Assembly: GCA_950295325.1 (NCBI GenBank)
Contig: OX485805.1
Location: 43,362,758-43,426,757, forward strand
Reading direction: 5' to 3'
Source of the DNA: Polytrichum commune
Taxonomy: Eukaryota > Streptophyta > Polytrichopsida > Polytrichales > Polytrichaceae
DNA: 64,000 nt
Program-made: the position numbers and the translations under genes
Part shown: in pieces, positions 47,601-60,161 of the stretch
How positions within the stretch are numbered: position 1 is the stretch's first letter
Layout of the letters: each line of letters starts with the position of its first letter
The notes under the pieces: generated by a model
What the model was told of the DNA's origin: nothing
Database searches by the model: none
What the model saw: only the letters and a program-made list of their open reading frames with translations

Positions 47601-47743
47601 AGCAAACAAAGGAACAGGAAGTAGAGCTCCAAGACTTGCAGGACAGGTTCTTCCTCATCAGTGTGCACCTTGCTGAATCGGTAGCTCAAAGGGAAGAGCT
47701 ACTCATGAAAATGAAGAGGATTAATGGGTACTTAAAGCATTGA
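44667..47743 (+). CDS. Acidic coiled-coil protein of unknown function, 2 exons, 751 residues
   Basis: Exon 1 is 44667-46110 and exon 2 is 46932-47743, joined in phase 1 at AAG|GTAATT and TTCAG|GG. Without splicing, exon 1 would stop only a few codons later. Residues 1-500 are acidic, Ser/Glu-rich and probably disordered. They hold an internal duplication: EEISLHEDGEPEAQRSE (about 321-337) and EEINLEHDGEPGVQKSE (about 432-448). A short basic stretch near 498-516 precedes a coiled coil from about 529 to 745 (ELQELQERVHSLEKDL; LEKLRKQTKEQEVELQDLQ), ending DRFFLISVHLAESVAQREE. I do not recognise the family. No signal peptide, membrane segment or catalytic motif is visible. A scaffold, cytoskeletal or nuclear-periphery role would be a guess. 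Confidence 0.85.
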
Positions 47744-48600
47744 CATGATCTTATATTGTACACCCCTTCGGAACAGGCGGCCAATTCTGCTGCCCTCGTA
47801 CAGTGACTCCCGAGTTCGTGGAGGTGGGGCAAGTTTGTAAGTTAACAACTCTTGAAACTCGAGGTCCATTAGATTCATTCTACTTTATCGAATTCTCTGA
47901 ACTGTGGTTTCTTCATGCAGTATGTGTTGTCACATCGAAAAATGGGACTTTTAGGTCAAGGGAATTCAATCCTTTACATGAGTGTGATTCTCTCTTCCCG
48001 CCGCTGGAACAATTGGCATTGCTTCTTGAGACAAATCTATGTAATACAGTTTGCCACTCGCCAGGAAGTTTGGCCAATCTCATGTCGAACTATAGTTTAC
48101 ATGGCAGAGCTCCCATTTTCAGCAAGTTAAGCTTGCGATCAAGATTCAACACTGCCAGTTTAACTCCACAATGGACTCACTATCAGTTGAAACGGAATCT
48201 TTCAGTACATGGTGCAGTGCGAGTACTATATAAGTTGTAGGCATCTTTTCTCAAAAGTGAACCAACCTAGTCTTGGACTGTGCCAACGACGCTCAGCGAT
48301 CGTAAAGGGTATTCTGGTCATCGAAAGTTGTGGACACAAAGAGACGATGCGACCATATTGTAAGTGTTTCGCTTTGACACTAAAATTTTGGCCAAAGCGT
48401 CGTTTGATCGTTCCGATTTGGGTATCATCACTTGATGTTTAGTAAAGCACTCATCTATTTTCAGACAGTCTAATCAATATATTCAATACTTCTGAGAGCA
48501 ATTAACATTTGCTTCAGATACGCTAACTCTTTCCCCACCACCATCCTGAAGGTTAGAAAATCAGAGACAAGTTCGCTTCTTCATATATGCGCACTAAAAA
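47744..48600 (+). other. Probable 3' UTR and downstream flank of the coiled-coil gene
   Basis: Composition stays gene-like for several hundred bases after the stop codon. An open frame of 145 residues at 47803-48240 has no recognisable content, and I treat it as UTR sequence. No clear polyadenylation signal was chosen. Confidence 0.4.
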
Positions 48601-49230
48601 GTTTCCCTTCAGATGGGTTTTCTATCAACCATTGAACAGAAACCAGAAGGATGTTGCCCAGAATGTGGGTGGTCTAACTATCTGCGTGAATGCCCAGAAT
48701 TAGCGAAGAAGTTGGAAGGATATCATCAAGGAGACCTACTGGTGATGAAGGTCTCCAAGCTGGTGCCATTAAATCGGTTGTTGACGCTCCAAATAGCTTG
48801 ACTTGGCTGGTAACCTACCCAACATGATGGCCTTAGCCCTTAACTTGGCTTCCTGAGAGGCCCGTTTAGGGCTTATGAATGGCTTTTGAAGGCAAGCTCA
48901 TTCAAAAGGGAGGTGCTAGGCAGCTCACAATAGATATCGTTGTGTTCCTCATGAAAATCTCTTGTCAATGGTGATGATCTCATACCAATACAAAAAAAAA
49001 TTAAAGTCCAGGATGACCTAACATTTTTCATTATTGATACATTCATGTATATAGTAACTTCATGCTATTTTGATTGAAGATTGTCAATTTTTTATGGACT
49101 CTTTTTCTTACCTAAAAGTGTACTAAGTGATTTTTCATCATCTGGATTTCAATCCTCCATGAAAATATTTTATTTCAAGAATGCTAGGATGCATAACACA
49201 CCGAACTTTGTTTCAATAATTGTCACCTGA
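48601..49230. other. Intergenic stretch
   Basis: No supported gene. A 62-residue frame at 48613-48801 has a CPECGW motif but no context for a gene. Confidence 0.3.
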
Positions 49231-49239
49231 ATGAAACTA

Positions 49240-49357
49240 AACGTAAGTTGGGATGACAGTACTTGTAAACTTATTCATAAGCAGTGTCATCAGAAAAGTA
49301 GCCAAAGTGACACAAAAATGAATACCATGACACCACATACAATATTTAGTGTAGTCC
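49240..49357. mobile_element. MITE-A terminal fragment
   Basis: agttgggatgacagtacttg, taaacttattcataag, agtgtcatcagaaaagtagcc and caatatttagtgtag match, in reverse, the left end of the copy at 40293. A similar fragment is at about 31165-31245. Confidence 0.65.
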
Positions 49358-49359
49358 TT

Positions 49360-51800
49360 GCCCATTGTACTTGTACTTCTAGATTAATGTGCCGGCCATC
49401 TCTTGGACCTTAGTGACCCGGTTTCAGTGATTTGTTTATGAAGATCGTCATGTACCATTGAATTTTAACTGTATGGTTGGGCAAACATTAAAGTTGCAAA
49501 ATTTACAACATTTTTCCAACGGAACACATGCCATTTAACATATCGTATAGAATGATCATTTAAAGGTTTATATGAAACTTGGGATCATACATGTCCCCAA
49601 TTGCATTTAAGGGTGAAGTTTTGTCCAATGATCTAGGCTGAGTTCGAACAAGCATTGGACAAAGCATGCTTGTTCTAACCAATTATCATGTAGGCTGAGT
49701 TCTAGGGATTTGGTACAAGCCTGTGAGCTATTGGAATGGGATTCTTTATTCCTTTAACCCATGTATGATAACGGGTTTTAGCTTGAATCAAAGATGTATT
49801 GTAGAGTATGAATTAGAAACATTAGTTTGTGTTGTCATACAAGAGAAAGGTTTAGAGTGTTAATTTCAAATCGCATCCATGCAGTTAGAATATGGATCTT
49901 TATCCTTGGTCTCCACCAAATCACTTTACAAGCATTTTCCTTCTTAAAATAATAGAAATTTCAATATGTATCAAAACCACTTGATTTTTTATACAACTAG
50001 CTAAAAATATGAGTGGCATAATTTGGTGGAAAAAAATAAATTATTAATGTCATTGACATTGTTACTTTTTGAAAATAGCTTATTTTTGTAATAAAGGATA
50101 ATTAAGGGTTTCAACCACTTCAAGGTCCATATCTTAGACTCATTGATATAATTTTTGATTGGTTTGCTCTAGATGGTGCAAAACTTTATTATGTCAAGGT
50201 GCTAGAAAAAGAAAAGAAAAAAAAGTTTGCCTTGAGAAATATATCTTTGAAAAACGCTTGCAACCACTTTTAGGCTTCCTGGACATTTAGGAGTTTAGAC
50301 CAAATGGCGATTTCCATTGACCCTAGATAAAGTACACTTCCAAAAACACCGCAAGCCCGAGCTTGGGAGAGCTACAAGGAAAAGGGACCCATTCAAAGAC
50401 CACACATTAGTCATAAAACTTTAGAGAATTACACTCAATATTCTATATAGTGTCACTTACTAACTCGAATCACACAATGCTAAAACAATTTACAACGAGT
50501 ATTTAATTGAAAGTAGACTTTTAAATTACACTAGAATAAATTAGCAATAAATTACTAAATCTTACAGTTGAAAATAGAAAATAAATACCCTTAATTCAAC
50601 ATGAAATTTAATTAGTAGAGAATTTAATTATAATTAGAGACAAAGCCTGTGTAAAATGTAGAGATTTCTCCATGTTAGTAAAAAAATATTTTTTAAATAT
50701 TAAATTATAAATTGGAGAGACCTCTTGGTATGGTTCCAAAAAGTCAATATTGGAGAATCCATAAATATCACCTTCAAAGCCACACTGGGAGATCTCCATA
50801 TATCAATTAAATAAAACTAAATAAAAACTAAATAAAACTACGAGATCATTTACAAGAAGAAGAATTAATTTCTCTGATTTGGCCTTTAAGACACAAGCTA
50901 TAAGAGTTTAGACAAAAACATTATACACATATCAAAAGAGGTAAACACATGGACTCAAAAATTTGAAGACATTAGAGTGTAGGATACACTTTAGGAGAGT
51001 TCAAGATAAAAATTTGTAAACATAAGACTCTAGGGTTGAGACATAAGACATAAGACCTAATCTGGACAAAAACATGACATGGGAAAAAAAATCTACTTAT
51101 GAACGATAAAATATTGGGAGCACTCCCAATGTATGATTTGAAGAAGAAAGAAAAATGAATTGTTGCATTTTAAAACCGACCATAACATTGCTCATTAACA
51201 TAGAAACACAAGTATTGATAGTTTAAAATAAAAATTTATAATTGTCAAATGATTATCATGTTAGTAAGCTTGAAGACTTATGCAACTCACGAGAAACGGT
51301 AATCCCAAGGGCTCCATGAAGTTCCACAAGAAACTTTATATGGAAAACCATCGAGGAACGCTCCCAATGTTTTCCCTATGCTAGTTGGTGGGAGGACCTT
51401 GCCAGTTCTAAATTTTGTTGGGCGTGTTTCTTCTCCGATTTTCCTATTTGTACATCAAAAGTGTCGTTTTTGTTTTTCTAGCTTTGTTGGAATAAAGCAC
51501 AAGGCTAAATTCTATCCACATTATTGTTGTGGAAGTTGGATCGCACTCCCACTTACCATCCCAAGCTATGTCTTGAATACCAATTTAAAATTGACCATAC
51601 TAAGAATAATGTCTATTTTGTTGCACAATTGTGAGTGCTTAGCCCATCCTCACATGGTAGATACTAGTACCTGGAGGACGGACAAAAACAAAATCACCTA
51701 AAAAACCATCATTGTAGGGGTTTAGGAATATCTAGGATTGTCGTGTGCAATTTCACAAAGGATCTCTAAAATCATGCTTTGGTGCTGAATCCTCTTGAAC
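49360..51800. other. AT-rich intergenic stretch
   Basis: No gene recognised. A MITE-A/B-type end (atatagtgtcacttactaac, acacaatgc) occurs at about 50440-50485 without a partner nearby. Confidence 0.45.
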
Positions 51801-51804
51801 TGCA

Positions 51805-52203
51805 TCAAACATGCTTGCATTTGTGATGGAATGACCAAAAACTGAGTTGTAGCTTGCAAGGCGTCAGGGGCATTGGATTATCTAATTCCTTAGCAATATT
51901 CTTCCAATAAGTGACGTAATCCTCAAATTCTCCACGGTAAGTGTCCTTCTCCAAACAACCACTCTCCGCAATTTCAATATACTTATTCCACAAAGAATTC
52001 CATTTTTTTTTGTTTACATGATGGCCATCTTCAACAATCACGTTCTTGTCATGTGAGAACATGGCCCGAAGAAGGCCTAATTTGGAGAGTAGGTGGTTCG
52101 CATTTGGGAATGAGTGGGTGACCCTGACCATTGTCCTTCCACGTGCAAACCAAATTGTTTCATGGCAACCACTTTGGATCAAGTGTATTGAAATACACGC
52201 CAT
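51805..52203 (-). other. Unidentified open frame, 132 residues, possibly a transposon remnant
   Basis: The minus-strand frame has reasonable amino-acid composition, for example KLGLLRAMFSHDKNVIVEDG, and then KKKWNSLWNKYIEIAESG. Upstream on the same strand (52210-53080) further fragments are open for short distances in shifting frames, as in a decayed gene. I recognise no domain. Confidence 0.25.
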
Positions 52204-54010
52204 TCATTGTTGTCCACAAAGAACCTAAAAATATGTAATACTATTATCTTAACCCCCACAAGCTCCTCACGATAACCTTTAATGAAAGATTTGAAATTAG
52301 CAACGTCCTAAATCAAATCTCGAAATAATTGAAAGCAATTGTGATTCCATGAAAGTTTTCATGAGGTTAGCAAGAGCAAACGTGTTTGTTGTGTTGAGTT
52401 GTTTGAATAAGTAGTTAAAATATCCATATACATCTTCATGGGTGTGACCAACGAGTAGGATTCCAACCTATATATCTTTTGGAAAACCTTTCAAACCATC
52501 CACACAGGCCAATTACTTTCAGAATGCGGTTCAATACTTTTGAGTTTCCATGTATGAATATGTATGAATGTATTTGTTGTTTGTTCCACATTTTCCCAAC
52601 ACATGTGTTTCTTGATATTGGGATCAAGGGCTTTCCTAATGCATCTTCTCCGCATGATTTTGAGGTTTCTATTACCCTTGTGCGGCCTAAGTACCAACCT
52701 CAACCAAGGCCCTTCAAGTTGGTCTTTCTCTTTGCCAATGATCTACTTTGTAGTCGCTTTTCACCAAGGGTGAGACAAAAGGCCATTATGCATTTTAATG
52801 GACACGGTAATCTTGGAAGTGATAAGCTCTGGGACCTCAAAGTTTGTCCAAGTTACAGGAATTTATGTCACTACTCTTACGTAATTTCTAGGTCATTGTG
52901 TGGTCATGCAGGATGATGTTGTCCTCCACAATGAGTTTCGACACCTATTGCCAGAGAACGTCATTCGTAGGTCGAGGTGTATGAATACGAATGGGTTCAT
53001 TAGTAGTGACATATTTTTCCTCCTTATACATATATATAAATTCCTCTTTAGCCACCACAAAAAAATGTTTGATTGCAAGGAGAGAAATATCTTGTTTGTA
53101 AATGATCAACCCAACAAACACATAAGGAACAAAACCTTAGAGTTTTGCTACTTCCCCCACACTTGGTCCAATTGTAAAGTTATATGATTTCAACACCGTT
53201 TGTTACCTCCACATTGAAAAACTTAGACCCACACCAAATGTTCCTGTGTATTTGGCAAATCATATCATAGATGGACAACTCTGAATTCCAAAGTACCATA
53301 AATGGTATGTGTTGTTTGTAGATGGTAACTACTTGCCGAACTCAACAAAATCTCAGAGCACATTGAGTGACTACTTCCCAATCTCTCTTTATTCAATTTT
53401 CATCTTCTATCTCTCTACAACTACCATGGACCAGAAGGTCTCCCAATTCAACACTACTACGATGTATCCCTCTCTATTTAATTGCATTAAAACACTTTAA
53501 GCTTGGTTTTCTTTTTGTATCAAGTTTCTATGAGTGTGGCACTTTTGGGCACCACAATTTTTAAATCCAAGAAATCTCCAAAGAAGGATGTGGACTTGCA
53601 ACCCATGAAGCTATCAAAGTGTTACACCTATGTTACTTACCCACCTAAGGGAAATCATTTGCAATTGATTTGTCATTATAATGATACAAGCTTATATCTT
53701 TTGTTTTCTCTCTTTTGTAGGTTCAACCAACTTAGCTCTTGCCCACACCTCAAGGTTTTTTCCAAACAAAGTTTAGCCAACTCTACAGAAAAGTCACTAA
53801 TGACTACAAAGAGACCGGGAGCTCTCCCGGTCCTATGCTTCTTCCACAAAGAAGTCAAGAAAGTCATTAGGAGGTTGTAGAGAAGGTAATTGATTCATGA
53901 TTATTTGGCAATCGGGAACCCTACCAATCTTCTGCTGAACTAGTAGAATATATAGTTTAGGATTTTTGTATATTTGTGGACCATAGTTTTTTTTTTAGTT
54001 TATTGTACAT
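52204..54010. other. Intergenic stretch with a perfect short palindrome
   Basis: Contains the 20 bp perfect palindrome gaccgggagctctcccggtc at about 53813-53832. No supported gene. Confidence 0.45.
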
Positions 54011-54014
54011 TGTA

Positions 54015-54195
54015 ATTTCGTGTTGGAACGACCCTGATATAATCCCATTAGAGATAGCTTTCCATCACTATTTGAGAACGTAATTCCAGGGAGTCTCAAG
54101 TCTTTCTTTCAATTACACCAACAAGTTGACATTAGCCTCTAGAGAATTAGTTGGTTTGAAACCATCGTAATGTACTTTCAGTCCTATTAGCCTTT
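54015..54195 (+). pseudogene. Second LINE ORF2 C-terminal fragment
   Basis: tgttggaacgaccctgatat, gggagtctcaagtctttctt, caagttgacattagcctcta and gaattagttggtttgaaacc match the 3' part of the LINE relic at 29520-29735, which shares gggagtctcaagtctttctt. It reads GSLKSFFQLHQ in one frame. Only about 180 bp remain. Confidence 0.7.
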
Positions 54196-55100
54196 TCGGC
54201 TTCCTAGACTTTAACATCAATTTCATTTCTATTCACAACTTGTGTTTGAGATTTTATGAATAAAATTGTTATTCTAGAACTCCATTTTTACTCTCCACAT
54301 GTGCTTCATTTTACAAATTTGGTTGAGTGTGTTTTATTTCGAGTGGTATAGATGGCGAGATCCACCGATGTTCTTGGAGATTAAACTTGTTTCAATAATC
54401 TATAATGAAATTTGTGGTATACTCTACTACTTCTTCTTTTTCTTATAAATACTTGTTCTTTTACTTGAAGCTAAGAATAATATGGGCATCGGGAGTGCCC
54501 CAGGTCCCGTTCTTGTTACGAGAATGTTTTGGGGAGTTCTAGTATTAATTTCCTAATTAATTATCATTAATCATCATTAATTGAATAAAATAAAATTTTA
54601 GACTCCTTGGTTGTTTGATTTTAGTTAAATACTTATTTAACTCTATATCTCATTTCTTTTCAACAATGGTCACAATGGTTGTTTGGACAATATATAACAT
54701 TAACCCCCAAACGCCGAAGCCTTCGCTTACCATTTTCGGGCATTTCCATCACCAATGTTGATTTATTTTGTTATATAGCAAAGTAGACTATGTTTTTTTG
54801 AAATCCAACTATACGGATGTAAACTAGACTACCATATAGTTTCATTAAGAAAATTTGAAGTCAATTGGACCACATTTTCTAGGTCGAATTGACTTATAAA
54901 CATGTCCTTCATCTAGGGGGTGCCTATAGAAAATTCTATTTTTTTTTGTTTCATGACCATATCGATCATGCCAAAAAAATTAGAAAGTTAGCAACTCTGT
55001 CATAATATGCTATAATGTGGATGACAAATGAGCTACTACCAGAAATTTGGGGTTATATGAGCAAATTTAGATGAAGTTTGTCACCCTCAAAATTGGAGGG
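54196..55100. other. AT-rich intergenic stretch
   Basis: No gene or repeat recognised. Confidence 0.4.
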
Positions 55101-55108
55101 GCCGCATG

Positions 55109-56536
55109 CAGTGTATATGTTTGACAAAGTTTTTGCAAGTTTTTCTCTTTTGACACGCAAAAACTTGCACAAAAAAAAAATGCACGTCAATTGACACGCA
55201 CAATCTAGAAATTGACACATACTGTGACTTGTGAAGAGAAAAACCACACGTCAATTGACACACTAGAAATTGAAATGACACGTATTACTTGAGTACTATA
55301 AAGTGCAGCTCAAGTATCCGGAAAACATAACCCATAACAGTAGGAGAACTTCCTACACTCACTCACATACTTAAGTTCAACTTTGCTCTTGCATTTTCCT
55401 TTGTAACCGGGAGCTAAGACGGTGATCGGAGAGCGAGACTAACTAGGAACATGGCGAGGCAAATATTTGTATCACCGTGGTGCTTGCACATCCTCCACTC
55501 CATATGAGTTTTTTCTTGCTTCCAACCAATGTGAGTTCTTCTTGCTTTCAACCAAAGTTGTTTTGAGCAATTCCCTTTGAATTGCAAAGCTCCCTTGTTG
55601 AAAGCATCTGAATCCCTTTGAGCTTTCTTGGAGCTGGAGAGGCTTCTTATTGCAAAAATGACGCAGAAGTGGCACGAAAGGTGCTTTTGGTTAGGATTGA
55701 TTGTAGCGCACTTTGTTCCAGAGTGAATTGTTCTGTTGGGATAATTAACCTGTAATTATGAAGTTATGATTGTGTGGTTGCTTTCCACTTCCCCTGCCTT
55801 TCTGGAAACACCTGGAACCAATTAATTCCCAACGATAATCAATATTCCTTCTTGTAACAAACGTTTTTTTGCCAACACACTAGAAGTATTTCTATATTTC
55901 ACAATTCCAGTTCAGAGACCTAGATCAGACCTCACCAATTGAACAACTTTTTATTCTTTTTCTTTACCTCTAAAGGATATAATATGCTTCAAGAGGATAT
56001 CGGTTGATATTGATTGTTCAGCATTTAGGTAGATAGATAAATAAATACATTCAACTAGAATCAAGCAAAGGGAGGAGCATACGTAATTGTGAGCCTCAGA
56101 GCCTCCGTACTGGAGTGCAAGAGTCACCCATGTTGATCACCTTTGAGAGTTTTTGTCCGTTGCTTTTGGCAGAGACATAGCAGAGTCTGGCTGCAGATTC
56201 AGAAGCAAAAAGTGGAGAAAGACGCCTAAATTCAAGGCTCTTGACTTCTTTTCTATATGTCGTGCATTTATCTCTAATCGCATTGCATAAGTGGAGAAAC
56301 ATGCGAGACCGAAGGATACTTATGCTCGATTGATAGTTTTTTTTGTTACAAATCAAGTTTGTTTTTTATTATTCAAATATTAGTTTTCTAAAATAATGTG
56401 TAAGCCAAAAATTGAGGTGACATTTTGGAATAAAATGTAGATGTCAATTGACATTCATTTTTGTTTTTGAAAACGTCACGTGACACTTTGGATTTGAGGT
56501 TGAACGTCACATGAAATTTGTCAAACATACACACTG
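55109..56536. mobile_element. Non-autonomous hAT-like element, 1,428 bp, with a perfect 8 bp target duplication
   Basis: The ends are inverted repeats of about 20 bp: left cagtgtatatgtttgacaaa, and reverse complement of the right CAGTGTGTATGTTTGACAAA. The 8 bp gccgcatg is present on both sides (55101-55108 and 56537-56544) with no mismatch. Subterminal copies of gtcaattgacac occur near 55186, 55250 and (diverged) 56432. The interior holds TATA-like sequence (actataaag, about 55297), a C-poor leader-like stretch and short open frames on both strands, but no transposase. A fragment of a host gene may have been captured. Confidence 0.85.
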
Positions 56537-56998
56537 GCCGCATGAGGTCATTTTGGGAGATTTCCCTTTTTTACATGGAGCAAGCAACATGTGCATCATT
56601 TTTTTCACCCAAATCCATCTAGTCAAGTTGTGCACAACCATCACCTTGTCTTAAGAGGAAAAAGAAATAAAAAAAAGAAAACGAAAACACCCAAAATCGG
56701 GCATCATATGTGAGAGATATTGGCTCCTAAAATTGGGCAACACATAAAACCGCCTCCGAAGAAAAGTAATGCCAGCCTAACAATAGCTCCTGCATGCTTG
56801 GAGTATGAGGTTTTTATGTGTTATTTTGGCCCACATAGTGGGCACCCCCCTACACCAATGGATACCCTCCATGCACGTAGATTGCCACCTAGTGGGTCAC
56901 AAACCCCATCATAATATTAGGTGGCGACTCATTTCAAGTTGCATGAGCATTTAAGGGTTAACATCTTTACATGGTAAAAAAATTCATCAACAATAAAA

Positions 56999-57056
56999 AT
57001 TCTAAAGCAACATGTAACTCCAAATAGTAAGTGACACTAAATATCATATTTAGTGC
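56999..57056. mobile_element. MITE-A/B terminal fragment
   Basis: ctccaaatagtaagtgacac followed by taaatatcatatttagtg matches the right ends at 32385 and 30361. No left partner is nearby. Confidence 0.6.
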
Positions 57057-57059
57057 AAC

Positions 57060-59319
57060 AACCTTTGTAACTACAAACTAAAGGCACTTGCGTTCATGGC
57101 AAAAGCCAACAACTCCCTCAAAATGTGGTTGTAAGACACATAGATTGGAATTGAGATGACTAAATCATTAGAGAACAAAAATCTCCACTCCTCACTCCTT
57201 CATTAACCCTTAAGGATCTGGGAGGTTCAAATTGGGCTTTCTATGTATTAAACATGTATTTTATCTACACACTTCTAGTTTTAGCCGATTGTGTTAAAAA
57301 CGATCACATCTAAACTTGAATTACTCTTCAAATGTACTTTTCAAATTTCTTAAAAATGTTAAAAATGTTAAAAATCTTGATGTCATTGAAGATTTAAAGT
57401 CGAAATATGCAACATAGACACCTTTGGATACAAATACAAACTTTGTATTTTGATCATCATTATCAAGTATTAGTATATTTTTGTTTTCTTCCTAACATAA
57501 GACAATATATCAAAAATGTTTTAAGCCATAAATATATAACATAGGATTTGTAATGTTGGCAAGGCTCATATGAAATGAAATGAAATTGATTTTAAAGTCT
57601 TGGAAGCCATATATGGTTGTATATTGAAGCTAGGCATCCTTTAAGGATGAACCCCTAAATGCCCACACCATATTTTGCACATTTTTTAGAATGATATGTG
57701 GCTTCTTGTACGAGTAGTTGTTGGAATGCCTTTACAAATGCTAATTGAAAGGCCCAAATATCCATCCCTATATATGAACATACATATTTGATTGTGGATT
57801 CATAAGGGTAACGGTGTCTAAGAATTGCACATGAGTTTACGTATTCAAGTTTACGGCACATCACAATCTTCTTCTAATATTGTTGCCTCCCAAGTATTTG
57901 TGAGCTCATGTGAATGTATTCTCCTATCAAAAGCTACAACAATATTGGGGCATGTTCAAGACAATGATCGTTTACTCCATATCAAGCACTCATATTGTTA
58001 CCGGCCCAGCTAATCAAATGATGTCATCATTTGCCCTCTACCAATACAAGAACATGTCATTGCACCGATGTCCTAGGAACTGAATGTATAATCTCTTCGT
58101 ATTATATACATGTAGGATGCCCCCTCAATTGGCCGGGGATTCGTGGCACTCATGTATTTTCATTAGTGAGAGTTCATTCATCTTTGCGGATAAGATGAAT
58201 CACTTAAGATACTACCTTACGTCCTTGGCTCCTTGTGTCAAGGGTTTTAAAAAAAACCAAGTTTTAGTAGTTCTAAATTATCCTACTCTAATTCAATACT
58301 TAAGGCAATAATACAAAGGGGGTTAGACACAAAAAACAATATGCCTCATATAGATGCAAGTGAATGCATCATGCGTTGCCAACCTACCATTACTAGTCCG
58401 GTTATTTTTAAGAAATTAATATGGGCGGACGTTAAATACCCCCTCATGAACTTTCAGGGGCGTTAGATTCGGGCTGGGGCAACCTTCTAAAGAAATTTTT
58501 GAACTCGACCAAAAATTGTTGCCCCTCCCGCCCAACTTTAAAAAAAAAATTGCCCTTGCATTCTTGAAGGCCACTTGACTACAAATTCTATATTGAGTGC
58601 ATTTCACCTTCAACGTCTAAAATCCAATATATATGTGCACTTCCAATTAGTAAATAAGCAATTGATTGGGATTTCATTTCGGAAGTGAAACCATCAATGA
58701 AGGACATAATGAACTTGGAAGTCAAAAACATTTCAAAATCCTCATTAACATTGAAGTTATAATTTTGTGACTTACCATTTAAAATTATCTTTGCCATTAT
58801 AATGATAGATTAGTATAAGTATTCATAAGATAACCAAAATGAAACAATGAAGATAGAATATAAAATATACAACAAAAAATATTATATAAAAATCAATTTT
58901 ATTTTTTAGGTAATATAATGAGGTATAAATAAATGATATGTTATTTGGAATTAGACTTGTGGGACAACATTATGGATGGGGTATACTCAGAAAATCATAA
59001 GTTTCTGACTATAGCCTATTTGAATTATTGTAATATTTTATCCTCATCACATATTGTATTATCTTAAAAATCACATGGTGTAGATTTATTATTTTAAAAT
59101 TAATTTTCATACTAATCATAATTAATTTTTATTATTGAATTTATTATTGAATTTATTTTTTGAGTTCACCAATTTACCATAAGGTGATATATATTTTTGA
59201 CATATTACAAATGTTTGCGCAATCACATCCGTACAAAATAAGTGAATTATGAACCAAAAAATGTCTATGACAACACATCATAATTCTATGTTGCAACGTT
59301 GATATCTTGCGATATTTAT
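57060..59319. other. AT-rich intergenic stretch upstream of FRO
   Basis: No gene recognised. A G/C-richer patch at about 58425-58560 (gggcggacgttaaatacccc to cccctcccgcccaac) may be another small element. Confidence 0.4.
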
Positions 59320-59600
59320 CAAAATAACCATGTGGAATTCAAAGCCACATCATGGCCTTGGAAAAAATTCATGAGAGGTTAGAAAATAAGCTTAGAGCAT
59401 CCAAGGCCACATCATTGCCCCTTGCCAACTAATTGTATTTACAAAATAGCTAGTAGTTCACAATAGCTATGAGGGAGAAAATAGGTCTTACATGCCAACT
59501 TGAATGCCAACTTACATGCTTCTTGATGGACTCATCCGATTTTTGTTACCGGATGACTTTACTTGAGTGCCACGAATCCCTAACCCAATATAAGTTCATT
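59320..59600. repeat. Left copy of a direct repeat bracketing the FRO gene
   Basis: Shares with 63040-63310: gaggttagaa, atccaaggccacatcat/atccaaagccacatcat, gccccttgcca/gccccttccca, cacaatagc, atgccaactt/gtgccaactt, cttgatggactcatcc/cttgatggattcatcc, tgttacc, gatgactttacttgagtg. About 270 bp, same orientation as the right copy. Confidence 0.8.
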
Positions 59601-60029
59601 ATAACTACACATCAACACATAAGGTGTTGGTGGGTAGTCTCCAAGAAGACTTAGGGGGAAACCTAAGAACTTCGGCCCATGTAATCCCCACCTGGAGTAG
59701 AAAATTGGAATGGGCCACACTCATCATTTCCACATTGATTTTCCACCTACACTAATAAGACTATTTCGTGTATCATTTTATCGTTTTAATTTTTATGGAA
59801 GAAAGTGAAAACCTTCTTCCATTACATTCTCATAAAGTGGGTCTTCTGTATGCAAAGTTTCATGTAAATAAAAGGAAAAGCTAATCTGTAACAAGCTTAA
59901 GATCATCCAAAAGCAAAAGTGAATAGTGCTCTTAAGGTTCTAGCTAGTCAATATTTTATTTTTTCTAATAGTCATTTTACTTTTGCCAATATTCATTTTA
60001 CTTTTTTCTAATACTTTACTTTTGAATGT

Positions 60030-60064
60030 TGGGATATATATATGTGTGTGTGTGTGTGTGTGTA
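60030..60064 (+). promoter_or_regulatory. TATA-like tract and (TG)n repeat before FRO
   Basis: gggatatatatatgtgtgtg, an alternating AT run followed by about 10 TG units, lies roughly 100-130 bp before the FRO start codon, which is a reasonable TATA position. It may equally be a simple repeat only. Confidence 0.4.
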
Positions 60065-60161
60065 TTTTCAAATGTCCTATTAAATTTTCAAGCTCATGCT
60101 ATCGTTTCACAAAACACTCAAGGTGGAAATATATAGAAAACGAAGAGATCAGTGAGCCAAG

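Noticed and set aside
47803-48240. 145-codon open frame just after the coiled-coil gene
   Set aside because: No domain and no conserved look. It fits a 3' UTR, and no splice from exon 2 into it is needed.
55040-56545. LTR retrotransposon, suggested by promoter-like sequence after 55290
   Set aside because: The ends are inverted rather than direct repeats and are bordered by an exact 8 bp duplication, which fits a hAT-like DNA element. No gag, pol or primer-binding site was seen.
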